Origin: Lenzites betulinus
Taxonomy: Eukaryota > Basidiomycota > Agaricomycetes > Polyporales > Polyporaceae
Direction: 5' to 3'
NCBI GenBank assembly: GCA_022264855.1
Contig: JABYQU010000026.1
Location: forward strand, 417,730 to 481,729
DNA length: 64,000 nt
Shown here: positions 20,201 to 30,600 of the stretch, in pieces
How the letters are laid out: every line of letters starts with the position of its first letter
Numbering within the stretch: the stretch's first letter is position 1
The notes under the pieces: generated by a model
Told to the model about the DNA's origin: nothing
The model's database searches: none
What the model saw: only the letters and a program-made list of their open reading frames with translations
Position numbers and translations under genes: made by a program

Positions 20201-21759
20201 TCAGAGCAAGGGTGGCGGAGCGAAAGCCTTGCTCGCTGCCACCCCGTTCTTCTGCTTGCGGGACCATAGCGGCCTCCACACAAACGCAGGCGCCGCGGGG
20301 GCAGAGTCGACCTCGTTATCGACCGCTCCGCTCTCGACTCCGTCCGCATCTCGCTTACTCACCCAGATCGGTCTCCACACAGACGTAGTGAGCGGTGCGG
20401 CACCGGCCTCGAGGCTGTCCTCTGCGGCCCTCCATTCGCCGCGCTTGAGAGGTCTCCATCCCACTGCGGACAGTGGAGAAGCCTCGTCGCGCTTGCGGGT
20501 CCAGAGCGGCCTCCACCCGACTGCACTGGGAGGCCACCTCGTGTCGCCTGCAGTGACCGCGTTGTCCTCTGCATCGCTCTCGGCGTGCCCGCGCTCTATC
20601 CAGGCGCCTCTCCAAGGAGACGCAGACGGAGGCGGGGAAGTGGCCTCGTCTTCCGCTGCACCATCCTGGCCTGCCGCATGTTCTTCTGCGCGCTTGCTGA
20701 TCCAGCGTCCGGGGGACCAAGCCTGAGGGGCGGGGACCTCTCCGTCGTTGTCCCCGGACGGTTCCTGAGCCGAGGTGGTGAGCACTGGGGCGGGCGGACA
20801 CTGCATGAGAAGAGGCGGCGCTCACCTCGGAAGCTTTCAATGCACGCTTGCGGGCCCAGATCGCGCGGCCGGTCCAACCATTCGGAGGCACGACCTCCTC
20901 TGTGCTCTTGAGGTTCCAGCGGCCATGCAAACCACCCTGGGGAGCGGGGCCTGAGGCATCTTCGTCGATACCCTTAAACAAGTCCTGTGTTTCCGTAATG
21001 AGTACGGGGGATACAAGACGCGAGCATGAAAAAGACGGAAATTACCTCGGCCTCCGACTCTCCCGCGCGCTTGGAGAGCGTGCTGGGGGCGAAGGTACGG
21101 GTTGCACGGTTGTATGGCTGATCAATACGGTAAGCGTTCACGTTTTATCAGCGCGCGGGCAACCGGATGCAGGACGCACGGGGGCGATGGTGATATGCGG
21201 GGCGCCGCCCTCCTCGCCGGTCGCGTCGCGGAAGCGGGTAAGGTGGCCGCACTGCGAGCAGTAGACGTCGTGCCCGAGTTTCTTGGGTGAGGCTCCGAGC
21301 TTGAGGGCCTCGACGATGAACTCGGGTGAGTGGATGCCGCGCGCGAGCGCCGTGAACACCCTACCGAAGGGCGAGTCAATGCTGGTTAAGAAGATACTAG
21401 TTAAGCGATGTTTACCAGTCAACGAATTCGGTCTCCTTCCCGCAGACAGAGCAGCGTCGCGCGGGGCCGGTCGTCTTCGTGGCGATGAGCCCGACCTCGA
21501 GATATTCGGGCCCGAGGAGCTTCACGATGCGGGTTTCCTCGTCGGGGGTGATCACCAGGGTGTACTCCGGGCCATCGTCGAGCGCTTGGAACTGAGGCTC
21601 TTGCACGAGGTCCGTGGTGGCCCTGCCTGTGGTCTAGCGGACGGATCAGACGTATGAACGATGGATGGCCGTCGAGCGGGGGAGAGGGCTCACTGTGATG
21701 ATGACGGCCAGGACGTGTAAGAGAAGGCCGTAAAAGGCCACATTGCGAATGCCTATCAT
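20201..21759 (-). CDS. Candidate kexin-processed Trp-rich repeat peptide precursor
   Basis: Six exons can be joined in frame: 21759-21694, 21633-21416, 21360-21180, 21117-21046, 20984-20826, 20764-20201 (introns of 55-62 nt with GT donors and AG acceptors), giving 419 residues. Residues 1-22 look like a secretory signal peptide (MIGIRNVAFYGLLLHVLAVI). Residues 33-155 form an unrecognised domain with two CxxC pairs (C83/C86, C129/C132). From residue 156 the protein is a series of Trp-rich cores in acidic Ala/Glu/Asp-rich linkers: near 201, 215 (GWTGRAIWARKR), 248 (WSPGRWISKR), 283, 315 (GWRPLWTRKR), 334 (GWRPLKR), 361 (VWRPIWVSKR) and 394 (VWRPLWSRK). Lys-Arg sites at 171, 225, 256, 323, 339 and 369 match Kex2 cleavage; the following EA/DA residues suit dipeptidyl trimming. 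This is the layout of fungal Kex2-processed repeat proteins. No UstY-type (DUF3328) modifying gene was recognised nearby. Function is inferred. Confidence 0.65.
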
Positions 21760-21818
21760 GACTGCCAGATGGAACGCCGGGGGAGGACGCTGCAAGTGTC
21801 CTCAATGTTCTTGCAGGC

Positions 21819-21825
21819 ATTTATA
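21819..21825 (-). promoter_or_regulatory. Possible TATA box of the repeat precursor gene
   Basis: TATAAAT on the minus strand lies about 60 nt upstream of the ATG at 21759. An alternative ATG overlaps it (21820), opening a frame that does not give a signal peptide. I therefore favour its use as promoter. Confidence 0.3.
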
Positions 21826-21829
21826 CGCA

Positions 21830-23226
21830 ACTCCGTTGAAGTACCGAGGCAGTAGCAGCTCCCGACATGGTAAGAACACGGCCGAGAGCGCTAGTGCGGC
21901 GCGTCAGACACAAGACCCATGACTATGGCGCGTCCGATGCGTGGACTTAGAACTTCCAGTCGACGTGTTCCCGGTTACTGTGAACACATCAGTACGTCGA
22001 CACTGCGCCCATGTTTGTACACTTACTTACTGTTATTGAGTTTGCCCGACTCACGTGACATTTGAACCTCTTCTCTTCTGCGCTTTGAGAGTACCCAGCT
22101 AGCCGAATGGAAACCTGGAACATGGTGGTGATATTGACGGCTGGTGACGTGCTCTCCCGATGCCGTGTCGGTGTTGAGTAGAAGGTGTCAAGAAAAGGCG
22201 CGCAGGGCCGCAGAGCTATGCGTCGAGTGGTCCAATCTCCTCTGAGACCGACGCACCGCGCGTGTGGCGCGGATGTGGGTACGATTCCGGTTGTACACAT
22301 ATTCACCGGGGACTTCTCGCTCGATTATGGCCCTGCCAGCATCCGCAGGGTACCTGACCCGGTATGTCATGGGGCCTCGCCGACCGCAAGTTGTAGTACG
22401 GTAGCACAGCTACGCGTTCTGGTAGCCTGACGACCCCGACGACGATGTGTTCACCCCAACCTCTCGGCGTTGATCGGTGGTTGCTGCCACCACTTGAGCT
22501 TGCACACCGAGTGAATGAGTAAGTGAGCTCGAGTGAGTGTATTGCTTGACTGAAGTCTGAGGGCATGGCGGGATTGGTATGCTAGGCGCAACGTGGGGTT
22601 TTTGCGAAGCCCCTACATCCGTCTCGACTTGAATTGACACGGATGTCACCGACTGAACGGTCCTATCCCGACTCTTGTGAGAGGTCCTAAAGGAGTATCG
22701 TGAGCTAGGGCTTTACATTACTTGTCCTGTTGTCTCCTACCGGGTATGCTCTTGTCTTGAACGGTATACATGTGGGCGCGGCGTTACTTATACAAGGTCT
22801 CGGCCCGGGTAATCGATGACGTTCGAGTTTCCTGTTTGGTACTTGTGGACTGCGGATTGAAAGGGTGGGGATATCGGCGGCGAGCGAGAGTGCTCCATGT
22901 TGCTTTAGGAATTGACGCGTCGCAGATGACCTTGCGTCTTACATAGGCGTGGTACTAGTGATGGTGTGACACGTAGAATCGGATGCGGCGGGTACCGCCC
23001 ACACCACAACTCCTTTTGTACATCAAAGCGTCGATATATTCTGCACTCGCGCGAGCGGCTGATCAGCGTTGTAGTCCTGTGTGGATCTGGATTGACACGA
23101 TGGGCGAGCGAAAGATCAAAGCCGTGGATAGACTCACGATCACCTTCGTGGTCGATAACTGCATCGAATGGTGAGCTATTCGTTAACCGTCCATACGTGC
23201 ATTCCTCAGGTAACATATCTCCCAGG
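21830..23226. other. Intergenic region
   Basis: Promoter-side flank of the repeat precursor (left) and of the metallo-hydrolase gene (right). No further gene or repeat recognised. Confidence 0.4.
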
Positions 23227-24539
23227 ATGACGAAATTGCCACCTGGGTTCATCCTCGAGATTCCACAACATTTGTCGCGACCAGACGTACCTCTCGACCC
23301 GCTGACGGGCGTCCCATTTGTCGATCTTGAGAACTACTGCTGTGGTACGTGCATGTTAGTTGCCGATCCGGCTGTCCACGACGCTGATGTCCCCACTCAG
23401 GCGCACACGGTTTCTCCGCCCTCATCGTTCGTACACCCAACGAGCGCAGCGCATCCCACACCTAACACCCCCCCCCCCCAGGAAACCCAGATCGGCGACT
23501 CCGAGCCCGAACTCACGCTCTTCGACACCGGGCCCGACTCGCGCGCGATCCTGCGCAACATCGCCGCGCTGCACGTGCCCGCCGCGCGCATCCCCCGCGT
23601 CGTCCTCTCGCACTGGCACGCGGACCACACCGGCGGGCTGCTCGCGTTCCTGCGGCACCGCGCCGCGCAGACGCCCGCGCGCGCGTGCGTCGCGGACGTG
23701 CACCCGGACCGCCCCGTCGCACGCGGGATCCGCTCAAGGACGGGGATCGTCGTCGGGCGGCTGCCGTCGGACCCGACGAGGGCGGACATCGAGGCGGCGG
23801 GCGGCGTGGTGGAGGAGCATGCGGAGGGGCATGCGGTTGCGGGGGGCGCGGTGTGGGTGAGCGGGGAGATTAAGAGGGTGACGCACTTTGAGTGTGGGTT
23901 GCCGGGCGCGGTGAGGTGGGTGGAGAAGGAGGGCAAGGGGGGGTGGGAGAGCGAGGAGGTGAGTGTCGGGGCGTCTGGTGGTATCGAAGGCGGGATCGGT
24001 CTGAACATGTTGACTTCTTTGTGTGCAGGATATCATGGACGAGCGGTACGCCGCGATTGACGTCGTCGGAAAGGGCCTGGTCATATTTTCAGCGTGAGTA
24101 CAGTTCACGATACCTACCGCGCCCATGTCCTTCGATGATACTAACGGGGCCGTCGACGTAGATGCTCTCATGCGGGTATCGTGAACGTGGTGAAGGACGC
24201 GGTTGAGACGCTTGCTCGCCCAGTGTACATGGTACGTTGTCCTTTGTCTGTTTTATTCTGTGGTCCGCGAATGCGTATCTGATGTTGCGTGCCCGGTAGA
24301 TAATTGGTGGTTTCCATCTAGCCGGGGCAGACCTGGTGGAACGAATTCCCCCTACCGTGGATTATCTCGCGAACCAGATGAGACCGGCACCTACCTATGT
24401 GCTTCCCATGCATTGCACGGGTTTCGTGGCGAAGACAGCGCTGGAGGATGCCCTTGGGGAAGGATGCGTACCTGCTGGTGTGGGGCACAAAGTCGTGGTC
24501 GAAGGAAATGCTGAGATGGAGAAGATGATTCGTGTGTGA
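23227..24539 (+). CDS. Metallo-beta-lactamase-fold hydrolase
   Basis: Six exons join in frame: 23227-23344, 23401-23426, 23482-23958, 24029-24093, 24162-24231 and 24300-24539. The product has the order of motifs of the DHP-synthase-like metallo-beta-lactamase group (COG1237-type): GAHGFSALI, then LFDTGP, the metal site SHWHADHTGG (HxHxDH), FSACSHAGIVN, IIGGFHLAG and a C-terminal PMHCTGF. All metal-binding His/Asp positions appear intact. Homologues in prokaryotes are linked to pterin-related phosphate chemistry or are uncharacterised hydrolases, so the substrate here is unknown. The protein has no signal peptide and is probably cytosolic. Intron 2 ends in a run of 13 C before AG, unusual but compatible with splicing. 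The start at 23227 gives MTKLPPGFILEI; no better ATG precedes it in frame. Confidence 0.88.
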
Positions 24540-24838
24540 GACCAGAAGCTAACTGGGTTGTCGTTTTATTATACGTGATATGTGACGGACTGTACGAAGA
24601 ACTGGAGAATGCAGCATATTGAGGAACGGTCATGGTGGTGAACGCGGAAAGCACGCATCCCGCCCACTGCCATATCGAGCAGCGCGTCGGCTTCCCACGG
24701 CCGTCGGTCTTGGTCATCTGCCGAGAGCCGGAGTCCCGATTGGGCAAGCCGCCGGCCGAGTGCGTCAGCGAATTTCCCCAGGACCCCCGACAACCGCCCA
24801 AAATGCCTGATGACGCCGACCGCGATTTTGCCCAAAAT
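24540..24838. other. Intergenic region
   Basis: 3' flank of the metallo-hydrolase. No gene recognised. The composition changes toward the repeat-like segment that follows. Confidence 0.35.
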
Positions 24839-25123
24839 GTCCGGGGTCAACAGGCCTGTTAGACGCCCATTTTTGTCCGGATAAAATCAGGCTTTCGGCC
24901 CCTAAAAAGTCAGAAAATGTCCGAAATCCGGCGCTTAACCACCACAGGCCTAATTTTCGGCGCTAAATGTGTGTTTAGCGCCCGCCTGGGCCGAACCTGA
25001 GGCCTGATGGCTCGTTTTGGCATCCATGTCCGGACCATTCCACAGGCCTTTCGGCGTCTAAGCCCTGTTTTGTCCGGACGCGAGCAGGCATACCCCCTCC
25101 AGAACCCGAGATATTGTCCGGAC
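24839..25123. repeat. Dispersed-repeat-like segment with TGTCCGGA motifs
   Basis: TGTCCGG or a close variant recurs at 24839, 24874, 24919, 25027, 25071 and 25115. AGGCCT-containing words recur four times between them. The segment lies immediately upstream of the Mia40 promoter. It resembles a degenerate MITE or a regulatory motif cluster. No terminal inverted repeats or target duplication were identified. Confidence 0.35.
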
Positions 25124-25273
25124 GGTCATCAGGGATATCCTCCCATTGTCAGGGGTCCTATTTCCCCGCGCGCTGCCACGGGCGTCTGTATTCCTTGCTT
25201 ACTTACTTGGCCGTGTCGGACGTCCTCCGTCGCCTTCGTTCCTCCCTCGTCGCTGTTTCTGCCAGCTCTCAAG

Positions 25274-26186
25274 ATGTTCCGCACCCTTGCGAACGCGTCC
25301 CTGCGCCGGACTATCCACACGTCCACGCGTGCGGCTGCGCCAGCGCGTCAAATGCGCATGCGTGCCGCGCTGGGGGCCTCCGCCGTGGCGACCTCATACT
25401 TCGTCTGGAGCTCCTGGACCAAGGAGAGGATAGCGCTGGATGCGCCATCATCATGTGGGTACTACGCTGTATGATTGATTATACCAGTGATTTACGAACG
25501 CACGTATGCAGCATCCAAGCACGTCCCGCTCACCCCGAAAGCGGCCGCTTCTCCAGAGGCTATCTCGCACTCGTCTTCCACTGCATCCCAGCACGAGCCA
25601 TCACTACACGCTGAGCCAGAAGCCCCCTTCGTGGACTCGCCTTCACCCGAAGGCGAGGCTTCTCCGACACCAGCCGGTGAGGCCGGTGAGGCGGAGGAGG
25701 GCGAGAGCAGCGGTGGGGGCGGGGGCGCGTTCAACCCCGAGACGGGGGAGATCAACTGGGACTGCCCCTGCCTGGGCGGGATGGCACACGGGCCATGCGG
25801 GCTGCAGTTCCGGGAGGCGTTCTCGTGCTTCGTCTTTTCGGAGGCGGAGCCGAAGGGCATCGACTGCGTGGAGAAGTTCAAGGCGATGCAGGAGTGCTTC
25901 AGGGAGCACCCGGACGTGTATGGAGACGGTGAGTGTCGTTTGTGTGGTGTGGTGTGGTGTGCGCGGAGCGTGACTCATGGATGTATTTTGTGCTGCAGAT
26001 ATTATGAATGACGATGATGAGGAGGAGCTGCCTCCGCTGTCGGACGCTGCGCCTAGTGCGGACACTGCTGAGATCCCGGTCCAGGCTGCGTCCCCGTCGC
26101 CTGAAGCAGAGTCGGCAGTTGCGTCCACGCAGAAGAGTAAGCCCGTGGAGAAGAGCAAGTCCCGGCCCACGCCCACATCGGCATAA
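25274..26186 (+). CDS. MIA40: Mitochondrial intermembrane-space import oxidoreductase Mia40
   Basis: Three exons (25274-25454, 25512-25928, 25999-26186) encode 261 residues. The N-terminus ([20 protein letters not shown]) is a mitochondrial targeting sequence, followed by a hydrophobic anchor ([12 protein letters not shown]) typical of fungal membrane-anchored Mia40. A long Pro/Glu/Ala-rich linker leads to the core: a redox-active CPC ([10 protein letters not shown]) and the twin CX9C pairs [11 protein letters not shown] and [11 protein letters not shown]. The C-terminal tail is acidic and disordered. Mia40 oxidises small Cys-rich proteins as they enter the intermembrane space and is itself reoxidised by Erv1. 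Intron signals are canonical and the phases match. Nothing in the sequence suggests loss of function. Confidence 0.95.
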
Positions 26187-27607
26187 CCATATTCTTACTA
26201 TTAGAGCTAAAAGTACTACGCTAGCACGGACGCTAATACACTGCACACTATTGCACCACTCCGTTCATCGAGAGAGTTTGAAGGCGTATTTTGCTTGCAT
26301 TAACGTGATGTCTAGCTGGAAGGGGATCCCTCCGCCGTCGGCCGCACGACTACGTGAGAGAGCGGTCATATCGGTGCCTTTCAATGTCCTCACTGTGCTG
26401 CACAAGTTAGCAATTAAACTCACAGCCGGAGTTCGACGTGGACGGCCCCGAGAGCGGCTTTTATGAGCTTCGCGTTCATTATCCCTTATAAATCAGAGAG
26501 TTCGGGTTGACTAGTTCCGACGACCATCCATTTCAGCATCATAACGGTAGCGTCAATTTAAGTATAGCCCTATGACTTGTTCTCGTGCAGTCCCAGGTCT
26601 TCCCAAGTACGAGGATGGAGGAAATAGCCTCCCGCGCAGAACGAGCGTCCCAGCGCGTCCGTCAGCAGACCGCCAGTGCGAGATGCCCATGACAGTCAGG
26701 GCCGAGCATCCGCGAAGCAAAAAGGCCGGTATCGATTCCAGTGGGAAAGTCGAGCGAGATAGGGACGCTGATCACTCGAAGATATTGATCACCCAGACGC
26801 GGGGGTGGTCTTGGGGCAGAGATGGGCCACAAAGACGGTAGAGCGCGCAGCTTCTGTCCGGGAGACTTTCTGGGTAGACGGGGTGTGGCGGGGCACGTGG
26901 GCGGTGTGGTAGGGACGTGGCAGAGTTGCATCGCCCCGGACGGAGATGGTCGTGCGCAAGATGTCCGTTATTGAGCGGCGGGAGCAGGAGGAGTGCACGA
27001 GGCAGACACACCGCAGCTGGAGGATACTTGTGATTTTTATTAACCGAGTCTCGAGAGCGGGGTGAGGGTATGGGTTTACGACTGGTACCTGCTGGGGTTT
27101 GCCACAAAGCCACGACACACGAGATCATCTGCAAAGACTTGGTAGAATATCGTGGATGTTCATGCTTACGGTGGTGGCCGTCCACGCGCAGGTTGTGGTG
27201 ACAAGGGAGCAGCTGGAAGAGCAAATGAATGGGGTCTTAGAATAAGCTGAGAGCGTAAGGAGCGGGTAAGTTATGTACTAATGAGATAGTTCCCGATTAA
27301 TGACGACAAGTCAATAGAGTTGGCCCGGCGCTTGGAGGAATTTATATCTCCTCGACCTCGACCACCAAGCTCTTCTCGACCCCCACGCCATCACTACCGC
27401 CTCGCTCTCTCTTTATGTCTTGCTCGGTATGTCTTTCTCGCACTATCACACCCCATATCGCTGACCGCGCCGCGCGCAGCTGCCGGGCAAGCTAATCTAT
27501 TCAAGGTTTGCCCGCGAATCCACCCTGCCACGCACGTCCTCACTCCAGTCTTCTTACAGACTCCGAGGTGCATTCGAGCCCCATACAGCACCTGAGCCAG
27601 ACCCAAC
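26187..27607. other. Intergenic region and 5' leader of the Sec7-like gene
   Basis: No gene is supported between Mia40 and the next gene. A frame at 26772-27224 on the minus strand has no recognisable features. Near the right end a probable 5' UTR intron is visible (27427-27479, GTATGT donor, CTGAC branch, CGCAG acceptor), so the downstream transcript starts before about 27420. Confidence 0.4.
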
Positions 27608-30600
27608 ATGGACCCGTCGTCTGCCGCAGAGCAGCGCGCGACTGCTGTCGCAAAGCTCAAACGCGCTGCCTCCCTCCCGAGGATGAAGGACGGAAGGAGG
27701 CCGCCTATGCATGTCGAGGCCTACAGCGAGGGTGAGCGCACCCAAAGCGAGGAGAGGAGGGCGGAGGAGGAGCAGAGCGCTGCAGAGGGACAGCAGACTA
27801 GTGCGGAAGAGACGCAGAATGGGTATACGAACGGAACACATACCGAGGCCTCTGCGTCCCCAGACGAAGAGGCTGAGGCCTATCCAGGCGATGAGGACGT
27901 GGAGAAGCCCGCGCAGCAGGACGCCAGCGAGAAAATAGACCAAGACGGCTACGAGGAACAGGGGGCAGTTGCCGACGACTCTGCTACTGTCGAGGATTCA
28001 GTCGAGGCACCCGTCCCTGCTGAGGGTCAACCGGCCCGCCCATCAAAGAGACGTTCAAGGTCGCGCTCGCGCTCCCGAGGCTCTCGCGACTTCAAGGGCA
28101 AGGCCAAGCTCGCCGCTCAGGCCGGCTCTGCCAGCCATACGAACGAATCCTCCGCTGACGAATACAACACCTCTGCGGCTACAGAGGATGCGCCACCGTC
28201 TCCCCCACTCGTTGCTCCTATGCCCTCCCATATACGCGCCTTCCCTTACATCCCTGCCTCGCGCTTCCTCCATCCTGGCCTACCCCCAGTGACACCACTT
28301 CTTTATCCTGGAACCACGCCGTCTACCCCCCTACCTTCGCTCGATGAGATCCAGAGGAACGTCAGCGCCGGCCTGTTCCGCTCCAATAGTGCGGGAGCCG
28401 CACGCGCGATGGCCCTGTCGAGGCTCGAAGGCGAGGACCCGTCCCGGTTTCAAGCAGGACCCTTTGGCGGCGGGGCTAAGCTCATGCGGAACAACACCGT
28501 TGCGGGAGGTGAACGAAACGGTGAGCGCAACGCAGTGCGGACGCATATGTTCCATATCATCCGCCCCCGCATCAATCAAACCGACGGGGAGCAGACGAGT
28601 GGCGGGGAGGAAGTGCCCACACCAACGATTCACAACGGACGGAAGAGGAATCGGCGACGGTCGCGAGGAAAGGAGAGGAGTGATTCCCGTGCCTCAACAG
28701 TTGTTGACGATCGGGACGATCGGGAGGCATTCTCAGCATCTGCTAGGCACACCCCGCTCCCACTGCCCCCACAGTCACCCCTCCCCCCTCTCTTCCGCGG
28801 TACCCCGGAGCCCCCACGGTCCGCCTCCTCGGCTAGCCGAGCACACCCCAGCGATTCCGAACGTGCCCCCTCGCGCGCGAGGGCGAACGGCGATGCACCT
28901 TACAACTACGAGATGCCACTGGGCCACCGCGGACCGGTCATCGAGGACGAGGACTACGTGCCGGAGCGCGGCTCTCCCCCGCGCATCCCGAACCTCCCTA
29001 CTACCCCCGCACGCAACCGGCTTGTAGGGCTGCGCCTCCCCCATTCCTCGGACGCACCGTCGAACGCGTCGACAGACTCGGGCCCGGCTTCCGCAGTGGC
29101 GGTGCCGATGTTCATGTCGGACACTGCGAACTTCAGGCACGATTTGTTCCCTGCGAGCCCGTTCCAGACGCCGCTGAAGGAGACGGTGTACCCGGACGAG
29201 GACGGCTTGTATCCGGAGGCGCGCAGCCGCAGTCGGATGGAGAATGTGACGACATTCGAACGCGGGAGCGAGATCAGTTGGGTTGCTGAGCTTGGTGAGT
29301 TTTGGTAGCTTTCCTTGCAAGAAAATGTCTGATCACATTATACAGTCCAAGAGCGTCCGCTGGTCAATGACGATGATGATGAGGACGACGAGGACGACGA
29401 TGAAGAGGAAGAGGAAGAGGAACCACAGGAGGAGGCAGTCACTGAAGAGCCCTACCTGGATGGCGCCGGCGAGCGGTCTTCCGCTGAGTTTTCGCCCATC
29501 AGTGACCGCCCGTCAGCCCCAAATCCCCTCATCGTCGATATCGAGACTTCCCCAGAGATGTCGCCACAAGTGCCCGAGTCTCCCGCTTCGCCCATCGCGC
29601 TGTCACTTGCGGCCGGCGGAGAAGCGATCCAGGCGGATGTGCAACCATCTCCTCAAACGTACCCCATGCGTTTATCGGTGGCGGCGCCAAACCAGCTCGA
29701 CCGCTCTCCATCTGCGGCGGACTATGCCACCGACATCGATGACCCGAAGGCGGAGTCGACACCAAAGCGCGGAGGCGAGGGCGGGTCGATCAGCGCCTGG
29801 ATGAAGAGCACCTTCACGCGGACTGGGTCGAACAGCGGCCGGCGATCACGCACAAACAGCGTGAGTGCGCGGGAGCGACGGTACAACACAGACTCGAGCG
29901 TGAGTCGCGAGAGCGGGGCCAGCCTGAACAGCGGGAAGGTCGAGAAGCCGGAAGCGTCGCCCGCACACGGCAATGGGGGCGTCTTCGCGATGCAGCAGGC
30001 ACAGGCGCCGGTCATGCAGTCCACCTCGTCGTCCACGTCGATGTTGTCCCTCGCGCCCCAGTCTGCGCCCCCCGGCGGCGTGTCCCCCATCCCGCCCGCC
30101 TCGTCCGCGGACTATCTCAGATATGCGGACTCGAAGCTGTTCCCGTTCCCGGCGCTCAAGCAGCTGGAGGAGCAGCGGAACCGTGCGCGCGCGATGACGC
30201 CGTCCGCGTCGTCGCCCGATGTGCTGTCGCCTCCGATGGGCTTCCCTATGGAGATGATGCCGAGTTCGTCGAGCTCTTCGAGCGGGACGACGAAGTTTGC
30301 GCACGCACAGAACGGACGGGAGCGCAAGCTCTCGCATCAGGCCTCGGACAGCCGTCTGTGGTCGAAGTTCGCGCAGCCGCTGGCGTCCACGCCGTCGACG
30401 TCCTCTCACCCCGACTATTTCGACCTTCAGCCCCCCGTGATCTCACCGACTACGAGCACCTCTGGGTCCGCGGGCAAGCTCCCTACTACGCGCGATGGCG
30501 TAAAGAAGTGGCTCAGCAGCCGCTTCAAACCTCAGTCGTCGGCCCCCTCTACACCCACCGTGCTCCCGTCCCCGCCGGTGGAGTCCCACTCGCGCTTAGT

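Noticed and set aside
21382..21415. A 34 nt intron in the peptide precursor gene
   Set aside because: A 55 nt intron with the same donor and a later acceptor (ending at 21361) keeps the frame and is of normal size.
29283..29804. Frame overlapping the intron of the Sec7-like gene
   Set aside because: It runs through the intron and the second exon in the wrong phase; a shadow of the real gene.
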